Both the position numbers and the translations under genes were made by a program. The notes below the pieces were generated by a model. That model was not told the origin of the DNA. It searched no databases and worked only from the letters and a program-made list of their open reading frames with translations. From positions 1 through 15,318 of the forward strand of contig JAISYD010000317.1 in assembly GCA_031270145.1 (NCBI GenBank): a stretch of DNA of 15,318 nt, written 5' to 3'. The DNA is from Planctomycetota bacterium. GTDB taxonomy: Bacteria > Planctomycetota > SZUA-567. Positions within the stretch are counted from its first letter, which is position 1, and each line of letters begins with the position of its first letter. Of the stretch, positions 1-7,784 are shown one piece after another.

Positions 1-276
1 TGGAGCCAGCCGGCCGGAGAGGGCGGATTCGAGGAAGTGCTTAGAAAATCGGCGGAACTGGAGAAGATCGCCATGGCCGAGCGCAAGGCGAAAAAATCGA
101 AATGTCCGCCGATCGGGAAGACGGAGGAAGCCGAACCCGTCGCCAAGCCGACGCTGGCCGCCAGGCAACCCAAGCCGCCGGGAAAATCGCTCGATGCCAA
201 AAAAATCCTTCCCTGCGCCGATTTAAACGATAAAATGCCCATGGGAGGTTCGGAGCCGGCCTGCGCCTGGCGGTAG
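1..276 (+). CDS. C-terminal fragment of an unidentified protein (5' end outside window)
   Basis: The frame is open from the first base of the window to a TAG at 274-276, so this is probably the end of a gene that starts to the left. The 91 visible residues are low-complexity: a short charged helical stretch rich in Lys, Glu and Ala, then a Pro/Lys/Ala-rich tail with no recognisable domain. In-frame GTG (37) and ATG (73) codons exist, but the frame stays open upstream of both and neither has a well-placed ribosome binding site, so an internal start is less likely. The next gene starts 19 nt after the stop, which fits co-transcription. Function cannot be assigned. It is also possible that this is a non-coding GC-rich open frame. 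Confidence 0.45.
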   Translation, partial: WSQPAGEGGFEEVLRKSAELEKIAMAERKAKKSKCPPIGKTEEAEPVAKPTLAARQPKPPGKSLDAKKILPCADLNDKMPMGGSEPACAWR

Positions 277-295
277 GGGAAGGGATTGCGTATCC

Positions 296-1540
296 ATGCA
301 TAACCAAGAATTGCTCGACGCGCTCCGCCTGGTGCTGAAAACCATTGAGCGGTGGCCTTCCGATCCCGTCAAAATGTTCAAGCCGATCGAGCCGCTGTGC
401 CGCGGGCTGGGCTTGGAGCGGGCCGCAATCTATTTCGACGACGTTTATCCGGATCGAATGCGCCTGGCCTTCTCCTACGGCGACCATCTCCGCTTCCCCA
501 CGCATATCGTCCAGGAGGAGGGCCGGCCGCTTCTGGACGTCTTCCGCAACCAATGCGCGGACATCCCCGGCCTGGTCTCGGCCAGACTCCGCAGCCACGG
601 GCACGAACTCGGCATCTTCGCCGGCATCATGAAAAAGGGCGTCGCCATCCCGGATGAATTGGATATACTGATCCATTTCCTCTCCCTCATGGCCTTTGTC
701 GAGCGCGGCCGCCGCAATTACCAGCTTGAGCGCCAGGAGCGGGATATTTTCTTCGCCCAGGCGCTCGCCAGCCGGGTGCTTTTCACCCCGACTCCCCGGA
801 TCCCCAATCTGCGCCTGGATGTCCACTTCATCCGCTCGCTCGAGTCGAGCGGAGACTTTTACGATTTCATGTCCAGCGGCCGGAGCGGGCTTTTCGGCAT
901 GATCGGCTGCTGCAACGGCCGGGGTCTCCGGACCACCCTCGAAATGACCTCCATCATACGGGAAATCCACCGCACCCGCGAAACCCGCCGCAACCTCTCC
1001 GACATCCTGCTGCGGGTGAACGACCTTCTCGTACTCGAGCGGCGGCGGGCGCATCAGGCCAGCATCTGCCTTTTCGAGATCGACGCGGGCCGGCGCCGGT
1101 TGCACCTGGCCAAGGCCGGCCGCCTGGGGATACTCCTGGTAGGGCGGAAAACCGGGGTAAAAAACATTTCCGCCAGCGGCGGGCTGTTCCTCGGGCTCAT
1201 GGAGAATCCGGCCATCCAGGATGAAACCTTCGACTTCCTCCCCGGCCAGGCGCTTCTGTGCGTGACCGAGGGCTTTTATTCGACCCGCGACAAGGGGAAG
1301 GCGGAACCGCAGCTCCGCTGGCTCCTCCAAACGGTGGAGAACACGCTGGAGTTCATGGACTACGAAAAGGATTCGCTGGCGACGGCGATGGCCGTCAACC
1401 TGGAAACCGCCGTCAAACATTCCCCCGAGTCCATGCTCACCCTGTCGGTGGAATTTCTGGACCGCGGGCGGAGCGGTTGCGCCGGCGGGAAGGCCGCAAC
1501 CGGGAAGAGGAACGTGCGAATAAAGGAGAATTGCCCATGA
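296..1540 (+). CDS. GAF-like / SpoIIE-type (PP2C) phosphatase-domain protein with degenerate metal site
   Basis: This 414-residue soluble protein has two parts. Residues about 1-140 look GAF-like (an AAIYFDD strand near 43-49, then an alpha/beta pattern); this is a fold-level guess. Residues about 165-390 follow the SpoIIE/RsbU layout: SSGDFYDF at 184-191, a Gly-rich GCCNGRG at 204-210, LLRVNDLL at 238-245, KAGR at 273-276 and CVTEGF at 322-327. SpoIIE-family enzymes dephosphorylate Ser/Thr of partner proteins such as anti-sigma-factor antagonists, using Mn/Mg held by Asp residues in GDVSGxG, TDG and the C-terminal DD(I/R)T motifs. Here these read GCC, TEG and ESMLT, so most ligands are lost or changed and the domain may be catalytically weak or purely regulatory. 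The ATG at 296 follows a GGGGAAGGG stretch at 277-285. The stop overlaps the nitroreductase start. No transmembrane segment is visible. Confidence 0.75.
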   Translation: MHNQELLDALRLVLKTIERWPSDPVKMFKPIEPLCRGLGLERAAIYFDDVYPDRMRLAFSYGDHLRFPTHIVQEEGRPLLDVFRNQCADIPGLVSARLRSHGHELGIFAGIMKKGVAIPDELDILIHFLSLMAFVERGRRNYQLERQERDIFFAQALASRVLFTPTPRIPNLRLDVHFIRSLESSGDFYDFMSSGRSGLFGMIGCCNGRGLRTTLEMTSIIREIHRTRETRRNLSDILLRVNDLLVLERRRAHQASICLFEIDAGRRRLHLAKAGRLGILLVGRKTGVKNISASGGLFLGLMENPAIQDETFDFLPGQALLCVTEGFYSTRDKGKAEPQLRWLLQTVENTLEFMDYEKDSLATAMAVNLETAVKHSPESMLTLSVEFLDRGRSGCAGGKAATGKRNVRIKENCP

Positions 1541-2100
1541 ATGCGGTGATTGAAGCCATCATTGGACGCCGCAGCGTCCGCGCCTACCGGCCCGACCCCG
1601 TGCCGGCCTCCAATCTGGAGGAGATAGTCAAGGCCGGCCTATACGCCCCCAGCGCCAGGAACGCCCAGGCTTGGCACATCTCGGTCATCCGGGACGGGGA
1701 GAAAATAGCCTCGCTTGGAGCCGAACTCAAGGCCGCCATCATCCGTTGCGGAGTGGAGAGATACCTTTCCCTGGCCCGTAGCCCGGACTACCGCATGGGC
1801 TTCGGGGCGCCGGTCTTCATGATTGTTTCGGCCGATCCCGGCGTTTCCGTTTGCCCGGAGCAGGACTCGGCCCTGGTTCTGGGCAACATGTTCCTGGCCG
1901 CCCATTCCCTCGGCGTCGCCAGTTGCTGGGTCAACCAGCTCTGCCCGGTCGCGGACGACCCGGCTTTCCGCTGGCGGCTGGATTCCCTGGGGGTTCCCGC
2001 CTCCCACAAGGTTTACGGCGCCGCCGCCTTCGGCTACGCCGTCGATCCCCGCCCGGCGGCCGCTCCGCGCCGGGAGGGCACGGTCTCCTGGATCGGCTGA
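1537..2100 (+). CDS. Nitroreductase-family FMN oxidoreductase
   Basis: This 187-residue protein belongs to the NfsB/FRP-like nitroreductase superfamily, homodimeric flavoproteins that use NAD(P)H to reduce nitroaromatics, quinones or other acceptors. The family signature is clear: an N-terminal helix ending in GRRSVRAY (10-17) for FMN phosphate binding, then YAPSARNAQAWHI (36-48), a central helix with ALVLGNMFLAAHSLGVASCW (112-131), and a C-terminal LGVPASHKVYGAAAFGYA segment. The length matches the short subgroup, common in anaerobes. The start at 1537 has the Shine-Dalgarno AAAGGAG at 1522-1528; the frame is open further upstream, but that part is the shadow of the previous gene. Overlap with that gene is ATGA, so translation is probably coupled. 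The physiological substrate cannot be read from sequence. Confidence 0.9.
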   Translation: MNAVIEAIIGRRSVRAYRPDPVPASNLEEIVKAGLYAPSARNAQAWHISVIRDGEKIASLGAELKAAIIRCGVERYLSLARSPDYRMGFGAPVFMIVSADPGVSVCPEQDSALVLGNMFLAAHSLGVASCWVNQLCPVADDPAFRWRLDSLGVPASHKVYGAAAFGYAVDPRPAAAPRREGTVSWIG

Positions 2101-2129
2101 CGCCGCCCCGCCGCGCGCGTCCGGGAGGC

Positions 2130-2158
2130 TTGACGGCGGATTAAAACCACGTTATCAT
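2130..2158 (+). promoter_or_regulatory. Sigma-70-type promoter for carB-carA-pyrF
   Basis: TTGACG (2130-2135) and TATCAT (2153-2158) match the -35 and -10 consensus at 5 of 6 positions each and are separated by exactly 17 nt. The site lies in the 134-nt gap between the nitroreductase stop and the carB start, in the only AT-richer patch there. Transcription would begin near 2165, giving a leader of about 70 nt. Seen directly: the motifs and spacing. Inferred: activity and direction. Confidence 0.65.
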
Positions 2159-2160
2159 TT

Positions 2161-2221
2161 GCCGCCGGTCCGGCGGCGGGCCGGTCCCGCCCCGGCGGAG
2201 TCCAGAATCCGGCTCGGCCGG
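2161..2221 (+). promoter_or_regulatory. GC-rich inverted repeats in the carB leader
   Basis: GCCGCCGGTCCGGCGGC at 2161-2177 is a perfect palindrome around one base, starting about where the transcript should begin. A second hairpin, CCGGC-TCG-GCCGG, occupies 2209-2221 and ends about 13 nt before the carB ATG, next to the weak ribosome-binding sequence GTGG at 2227-2230. No T-run follows either stem, so they are not classical intrinsic terminators. They could be an operator or a structure that tunes carB translation, or simply chance in GC-rich DNA. Confidence 0.35.
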
Positions 2222-2234
2222 GAAAAGTGGAAAT

Positions 2235-5200
2235 ATGCCCAAGCGTCGGGATTTGAAGCGCGTCATGATTCTCGGCTCCGGCCCCATTGTCATCGGCCAG
2301 GCCTGCGAGTTCGATTATTCCGGCGTCCAGGCGGTGAAGTCCCTCAGGGAGGAGGGATGCGAGGTGGTGTTGATCAACTCCAACCCCGCCACCGTCATGA
2401 CCGACCCGGAACTGGCCGACCGCACCTACATCGAACCGCTGACCCCGGATTTCGCCGCCGAAATCATCCGCCGGGAGCGCCCCGACGCCATCCTCGCCAC
2501 CATGGGCGGACAAACCGCCCTGAACGTGTCCCTTGATCTCCACCGCTCCGGCATCCTCGCCGACTTCGGGGTGGAAATGATCGGCGCCTCGCCCGAGTCC
2601 ATCGAGAAGGCCGAGGATCGCGGCAAATTCAAGGAGGCGATGCTCCGCGTCAACCTCGCCACCCCCGAATCGGCCAGCGTCCACAACCTGGCCGAGGCCG
2701 CGGCCGCCCGGGAGCGCATCGGCCGCTGGCCCGTCATTATCCGGCCCGGCTTCACCCTGGGCGGCTTCGGCGGCGGCATTGCCCGGGATCAGGCCGAATT
2801 CGATGCCATGGCCGCCCGGGGGCTGGCCGCCAGCCCGGCCTCGGAAATCCTGGTCGAGGAATCCCTGATCGGCTGGAAGGAATTTGAATACGAGGTGATG
2901 CGCGACCGCAAGGACAACGCCGTCATCGTCTGCTCCATCGAAAACATCGACCCCATGGGCGTCCATACCGGCGACAGCCTGACCGTCGCCCCGGCCCTGA
3001 CCCTGACCGACCGCGAATACCAGATCATGCGCGACGCCTCGATCGCCATCATGCGCGAGATCGGCGTCGACACCGGCGGCGCCAACGTCCAGTTTGCCCA
3101 GAATCCCCGGGACGGCCGGCTGGTGGTCATCGAAATGAATCCCCGCGTCTCCCGCTCCTCCGCCCTGGCCTCCAAGGCCACCGGCTTCCCCATCGCCAAG
3201 CTGGCCGCCAAGCTCGCCATCGGCTACACCCTGGACGAACTGGTGAACGACGTCACCAAGGCGTCCTCGGCCTGCTTCGAGCCGTCGCTCGACTATGTGG
3301 CGGTCAAGGCGCCGCGCTTCAATTTCGAGAAATTCCCCGGCGCCAGCCCGATCCTCGGCACCCAGATGAAGGCGGTGGGGGAGACCATGGCCCTCGGGCG
3401 CACTTTCAAGGAAGCCTTCCAAAAGGCCCTGCGGGGCCTGGAAACCGGCCACGCCGGCTTTGTGGGCGACGGGGCGGACGGCGAGTTCGATCGCCTGTCC
3501 GACCTCGAACTGGACTCGGCCGTGGCCACTCCCTCGGCGGAAAGGCTGTTCGCCATCCGCTCCGCCATTGGCCGGGGCTGGAGCCTGGAGCGGCTGTACG
3601 GCTTGTCCGGCATCGATCCCTGGTTCCTCCGGGAAATGCGGGAAATCGTGGATTTCGCCCGGCATCTTTCCACCCTTTCCGGGGGCCTGGACAGCCTCAA
3701 GGCCGATCCCGCCCTGTTCCGCCAGGCCAAGTCCTTCGGTTTTTCCGATCGCCAGCTGGCCCGCCTGTCCGGCGCCGGCGAGGATCTGGTGCGGCGGGAA
3801 CGCCAGGCTCTCGGCATCCGGCCGTCCTACCAATTGGTCGACACCTGCGCCGGCGAGTTCGCCTCCGCCACGCCCTATTATTATTCCAGCTACGCCGCCG
3901 AGCCCGGAAACGGCGCCCCGCTCCGGGACGTCGGGGGGCGAAAGCGCGTCATGATCATCGGCGGCGGCCCCAACCGCATCGGCCAGGGGCTGGAATTCGA
4001 CTACTGCTGCTGCCACGCCTCCTACGCCTTGCGCGACGCCGGCTTCGCCGCCATCATGGTCAACTCCAATCCCGAGACCGTCTCCACCGATTACGACACC
4101 TCCGACATCCTCTATTTCGAGCCCCTGACGGTGGAGGACGCGCTGGAAATCCAGCATCGGGAAAACGCCGCCGGGGTGATTGTCCAGTTCGGCGGCCAGA
4201 CCCCGCTGAACCTCGCCGCGCCGCTGGCCGCCAACGGCGTTCCCGTCATCGGCACCTCCGTGCGCAGCATTGAGGCGGCCGAGGATCGCAAGCTCTTCGG
4301 CGATCTCATGGACAAACTGGGCATCCGCCAGCCGCCGCACGCCATGGCCAACGGCGTCCGGGAGGCGCTGGCCTCGGCCGAGCGGGTCGGCTACCCGGTC
4401 CTCGTCCGGCCTTCCTTTGTCCTGGGCGGCCGGAACATGGCGATAGTCCACGACCGCCAGGGCCTGGAAGGCTACATGCGCCGGATGCGGAAAACCTCGG
4501 GCGACGCCCCGGTGCTCATCGACCATTACCTCGAGCATGCCACCGAGGTGGATGTCGACTGCGTGGCGGACGGCGCCGACGCCGTCATCGGCGGCATCAT
4601 GGAGCATATCGAGATTGCCGGCATCCATTCCGGTGACAGCGCCTGCGCCATGCCGCCGCCGAACCTGCCGCCGGAAATCCAGGACGCCATCCGGGCCGCC
4701 ACCCGCTCCATGGCCCTGGGTCTGGAGGTGTGCGGCCTGATGAACGTGCAGTTCGCGGTCAAGGACGGCGAGATATACGTTCTGGAGGCCAACCCCCGGG
4801 CCAGCCGCACCGTCCCCTTCGTCAGCAAGGCGGCCGGCGTACCCTTGGCGAAGATCGCGGCCTGGTGCATGGTCGGCTTCAGCCTCGGGGAGATTGGCTT
4901 CCTGGCCGAGCCCCGGCCCGGCCACTATTCCGTGAAGGAGGCGGTTTTCCCCTTCAACCGCTTCCCCGGCGCCGCCGTCAACCTCTCCCCGGAAATGAAG
5001 TCGACCGGCGAGGTCATGGGCATTGATCGCTTCAACGGCGCCGCCTATCTCAAGAGCCAGTTGGCGGCCGGCAATCGCATCCCGGAGGCCGGCAACATCT
5101 TCATCAGCCTGCGGGACGCCGACAAGGAGGAGGCCCTGCCGCTGGCGCGGCGACTGGTGGAGCTGGGCTTCGTCCTGCACGCCACCCGCGGCACCAGCAC

Positions 5201-5537
5201 CACCCTCCGGGCCGCCGGCATCAAGTCACGGGCGATTTTCAAGATTTCCGAGGGCCGCCCGAACGTCATGGATCTGGCCGACGATCTGGATCTCCAGTGG
5301 CTGGTCAACACCATTGAGCCGGGGGCGCTGCCGGCCAAGGACGAGGGGCGGATGCGGTCCCTGGCCGTGATCCGGGGCCTGCCCATCACCACCACCCTGG
5401 ACGGGCTCCGGGCCGCCATCGCCGGCCTGGAGTTAATGCGCCGGCACCGCAACCGCTTCGAGGTATGCAGCCTCCAGGAGTTCAACCGCAAGTCGCCGGG
5501 CTTCCGGCCGCCAGGGGCGAAAGGGGGACAGGCATGA
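2235..5537 (+). CDS. carB: Carbamoyl phosphate synthetase, large subunit
   Basis: The 1100-residue product is the synthetase subunit that makes carbamoyl phosphate from bicarbonate, ammonia delivered by CarA, and two ATP, for pyrimidines and arginine. It shows the full duplicated ATP-grasp layout. The first half starts at MPKRRDLKRVMILGSGPIVI (1-20), with GGQTALN near 91-97, MGVHTGDS (241-248) and the metal-binding VIEMNPR (298-304). A linker/oligomerisation region covers about 405-560. The second half begins at RKRVMIIGGGPNRIGQGLEF (569-588). From about 950 a C-terminal MGS-like allosteric domain follows. Family members are usually about 1070 residues, so this is full length with slightly longer linkers. 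The start matches the usual family N-terminus, although its ribosome binding site is weak. CCC at 591-593 is an unusual cysteine run. The stop overlaps carA (ATGA). The order carB-carA is the reverse of the common one. Confidence 0.98.
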   Translation: MPKRRDLKRVMILGSGPIVIGQACEFDYSGVQAVKSLREEGCEVVLINSNPATVMTDPELADRTYIEPLTPDFAAEIIRRERPDAILATMGGQTALNVSLDLHRSGILADFGVEMIGASPESIEKAEDRGKFKEAMLRVNLATPESASVHNLAEAAAARERIGRWPVIIRPGFTLGGFGGGIARDQAEFDAMAARGLAASPASEILVEESLIGWKEFEYEVMRDRKDNAVIVCSIENIDPMGVHTGDSLTVAPALTLTDREYQIMRDASIAIMREIGVDTGGANVQFAQNPRDGRLVVIEMNPRVSRSSALASKATGFPIAKLAAKLAIGYTLDELVNDVTKASSACFEPSLDYVAVKAPRFNFEKFPGASPILGTQMKAVGETMALGRTFKEAFQKALRGLETGHAGFVGDGADGEFDRLSDLELDSAVATPSAERLFAIRSAIGRGWSLERLYGLSGIDPWFLREMREIVDFARHLSTLSGGLDSLKADPALFRQAKSFGFSDRQLARLSGAGEDLVRRERQALGIRPSYQLVDTCAGEFASATPYYYSSYAAEPGNGAPLRDVGGRKRVMIIGGGPNRIGQGLEFDYCCCHASYALRDAGFAAIMVNSNPETVSTDYDTSDILYFEPLTVEDALEIQHRENAAGVIVQFGGQTPLNLAAPLAANGVPVIGTSVRSIEAAEDRKLFGDLMDKLGIRQPPHAMANGVREALASAERVGYPVLVRPSFVLGGRNMAIVHDRQGLEGYMRRMRKTSGDAPVLIDHYLEHATEVDVDCVADGADAVIGGIMEHIEIAGIHSGDSACAMPPPNLPPEIQDAIRAATRSMALGLEVCGLMNVQFAVKDGEIYVLEANPRASRTVPFVSKAAGVPLAKIAAWCMVGFSLGEIGFLAEPRPGHYSVKEAVFPFNRFPGAAVNLSPEMKSTGEVMGIDRFNGAAYLKSQLAAGNRIPEAGNIFISLRDADKEEALPLARRLVELGFVLHATRGTSTTLRAAGIKSRAIFKISEGRPNVMDLADDLDLQWLVNTIEPGALPAKDEGRMRSLAVIRGLPITTTLDGLRAAIAGLELMRRHRNRFEVCSLQEFNRKSPGFRPPGAKGGQA

Positions 5538-6721
5538 CCGCGAACCAGGCCGACGACCGGTACGGATGGGCGCAACAACGCGCCCGGAGGGCCTATCTGG
5601 CCCTGGCCGACGGCGGCGTCTTCCGGGGCTACTCGATCGGCGCCCCTCTGGACGTGGTGGGGGAAACCGTGTTCAATACCGGCATGACCGGCTACCAGGA
5701 AATATTGTCCGATCCATCCTATTCGGGGCAGATCGTTTGTCTCACCGCGCCGGAAATCGGCAATTACGGCATCAATGACGAGGACTGGGAATCCGACCGC
5801 ATCCACACCTCCGGCCTGATCGCCCACCGGATCAACCCCCACCCGTCAAATTGGCGTTCGCGGAAAAGCGTCGGCGCGGCGCTGCTCGAGGCCGGCGTCC
5901 CGGCCCTGGCCGGAATTGACACCCGGGCCCTGACCCTGGGCCTGCGGGATCGCGGGGCCCAGAAATCCTTCCTCTGCGCCAGCGGCGCCGTTCCCGTCGA
6001 GGAGGGCCTGGCCCGAGCCCGGGCCTGGGAGGGCCTGGACGGCCAGGACTACGCCACCCGGGTCGGGACGAAGAAGGCGTACGCCTGGAACGAGGGCGTC
6101 CCCGGCGGCGCCCCGGGCTATCCCCACGCCGGAGCGGAACCGGGCCGGAACGGTTACAGGATCGCCGCCCTCGATTTCGGCAACAAGTGGAGCATCCTCC
6201 GCAACCTCCGCCGGGCCGGCTTCGAAGTGACGGTGCTGCCCCCGGTCACCAGCGCCGCCGAGACGCTCGCCCTGAGGCCGGACGGGGTGTTCATCTCCAA
6301 CGGCCCCGGGGATCCGGCGGCGGTCTCCTATGCGGCCGGCGCCATCCGGGGGCTGCTCGGCCGGGTTCCGGTCATGGGCATTTGCCTCGGCCACCAGTTG
6401 CTGGGGCTGGCCTCCGGCGGCAAAACCTACCGCCTGCCCTTCGGCCACCACGGCTGCAACCATCCGGTCAAGGACATCGTCTCCGGCAATGTCCTCATCA
6501 CCTCGCAAAACCACGGCTTCGCCGTGGACGCCGATTCGCTGCCGGCCGCGACGACGGAAATCACCCACATCAGCCTGAACGACAATTCGCTCGAGGGCTT
6601 TCGGCGCAAGGACGTCCCCGCCTTCTCGGTGCAGTTCCATCCCGAGGCCGGCCCCGGCCCCCATGACGCCTTGTATCTTTTTCGCCGCTTTTCCGAATTG
6701 ATCGCGGAGGCGCGGGGATGA
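5534..6721 (+). CDS. carA: Carbamoyl phosphate synthetase, small (glutaminase) subunit
   Basis: The 395-residue product hydrolyses glutamine and passes ammonia to CarB. The N-terminal domain carries the family motif GETVFNTGMTGYQEILSDPS (43-62) and GIDTRALT near 127-134. The C-terminal class I glutamine amidotransferase domain (about 208-392) contains SNGPGDP (255-261), the nucleophile Cys284 in MGICLGHQ (281-288), SQNHGFAVD (324-332), and the catalytic His369 and Glu371 in QFHPEAGPGP. All three catalytic residues are present, so the enzyme should be active. The start at 5534 overlaps the carB stop and has the G-rich ribosome site AAAGGGGG at 5520-5527. An in-frame ATG at 5465 would give a longer protein, but that extension lies inside carB and is not family-like. 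A loop around 180-206, rich in Gly and Pro, joins the domains. The stop overlaps pyrF. Confidence 0.97.
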   Translation: MTANQADDRYGWAQQRARRAYLALADGGVFRGYSIGAPLDVVGETVFNTGMTGYQEILSDPSYSGQIVCLTAPEIGNYGINDEDWESDRIHTSGLIAHRINPHPSNWRSRKSVGAALLEAGVPALAGIDTRALTLGLRDRGAQKSFLCASGAVPVEEGLARARAWEGLDGQDYATRVGTKKAYAWNEGVPGGAPGYPHAGAEPGRNGYRIAALDFGNKWSILRNLRRAGFEVTVLPPVTSAAETLALRPDGVFISNGPGDPAAVSYAAGAIRGLLGRVPVMGICLGHQLLGLASGGKTYRLPFGHHGCNHPVKDIVSGNVLITSQNHGFAVDADSLPAATTEITHISLNDNSLEGFRRKDVPAFSVQFHPEAGPGPHDALYLFRRFSELIAEARG

Positions 6722-7746
6722 GCGGGGAAGGCGCGGCCGGCGCCTGGCCGGCGGGAGGAAAAAACCTCGCCAACTTCGGCGACCGCCTGGATCGGGCGGC
6801 GCGGGACAAGAAAAGCGTGGCGGTGGTGGGGATCGATCCCACCCTGGCCCTCATGCCTCCCGCCCTGGCGGAACGGGCCGCGTCCGGGCCGGACGGACTT
6901 TATTCCGCTCTCTCCGACTTCTGCCTCGGGATCGTCTTGGCGGTGGCGGACCTGGTTCCGGCGGTAAAGCCCAACCTCGCCTTTTTCGAGGCTTTCGGCC
7001 TGCCCGGACTGTCGGTTTACCAGTCGCTCTGCCTGGCCGCCGCCAACCAGGGCTTGCTGGTCATCGGCGACGTCAAGCGCGGCGACATTGGTTCCACCGC
7101 CGCCGCCTACGCCGCCGGCCTTCTCGACCGCCCGCGTCCTGAGCCGGACCGCCCGCCCGGCCTTGGCGGCCGGGAGCGCCTCCAGCGGGATACCGGCGCG
7201 CTTTTGGGCCCCCATGACGCCCTGACCCTCAATCCCTATCTTGGCTCCGATTCGGTCCAGCCGTTCCTTGAGCGGGGTTGCGGCCGAGGTCAGGGTTTTT
7301 TCGTTCTGGTCAAGACCAGCAACCCCTCCAGCGCCGAATTGCAGGATTTGCGGCTGGACGGCGGCGGGACGGTGGCCGAGCGGGCGGCCGGGCTGGCGCG
7401 GGACTGGGGCCGGGACAAAATCGGCGCCAGCGGCCTGTCGGCGGTGGGCGCGGTGGTCGGGGCGACGCATCCGGCCGAGCTTGGCCGCTTCCGCGAGCTG
7501 ATGCCCGATTCGCCCTTCCTTGTCCCCGGCTACGGCGCCCAGGGCGGCTCCGCCGCCGCCGCGGCCGGCGCATTCCGCGCCGACGGAAGCGGGGCGGTGG
7601 TGAACGCCAGCCGTTCCGTCATCCAGGCCTGGAAAAGGGAAGGCCGCCCGGACGATTGGCGGGGCGCCGCCCGGCGGGCCGTCCAGGCCATGAACCGCGA
7701 TCTCGCCTCCGCTTTGCGGGCGGCCGGGAAGGGCGATTGGCTCTAG
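6718..7746 (+). CDS. pyrF: Orotidine 5'-phosphate decarboxylase, type 2
   Basis: The 342-residue enzyme converts OMP to UMP, the last step of pyrimidine synthesis. It is of the type 2 (long) form: VVGIDP (37-42), PAVKPNLAFFE (81-91), the catalytic cluster GDVKRGDIGSTA (117-128) with Asp118, Lys120 and Asp123, LNPYLGSDSV (171-180), VLVKTSNPSS, GASGLSAVGAVVGATHP, then FLVPGYGAQGG and VVNASRSVI for phosphate binding. Family members are usually about 270-310 residues. The excess here is a short N-terminal extension (1-15) and an Arg/Pro/Gly-rich insertion at about 136-165, just after the catalytic loop. The start at 6718 overlaps the carA stop and has GGAGG at 6706-6710. It shares the pathway with carB and carA, and translational coupling is likely. 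Confidence 0.95.
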   Translation: MSGEGAAGAWPAGGKNLANFGDRLDRAARDKKSVAVVGIDPTLALMPPALAERAASGPDGLYSALSDFCLGIVLAVADLVPAVKPNLAFFEAFGLPGLSVYQSLCLAAANQGLLVIGDVKRGDIGSTAAAYAAGLLDRPRPEPDRPPGLGGRERLQRDTGALLGPHDALTLNPYLGSDSVQPFLERGCGRGQGFFVLVKTSNPSSAELQDLRLDGGGTVAERAAGLARDWGRDKIGASGLSAVGAVVGATHPAELGRFRELMPDSPFLVPGYGAQGGSAAAAAGAFRADGSGAVVNASRSVIQAWKREGRPDDWRGAARRAVQAMNRDLASALRAAGKGDWL

Positions 7747-7784
7747 GCGGCGCTTTCGGCGCCTCCCGCGAGTGGAAGGGTTTT

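Noticed and set aside
41..1420. Long minus-strand frame opposite the phosphatase-like gene
   Set aside because: The plus-strand gene has recognisable domain motifs and a ribosome site; the antisense product shows none.
2034..5180. Open frame of over 1000 codons on the minus strand across carB
   Set aside because: It is antisense to a clear carB, has an unusual Gly/Asp/His-rich composition, no family motifs and no ribosome site. Such frames are common opposite GC-rich genes.
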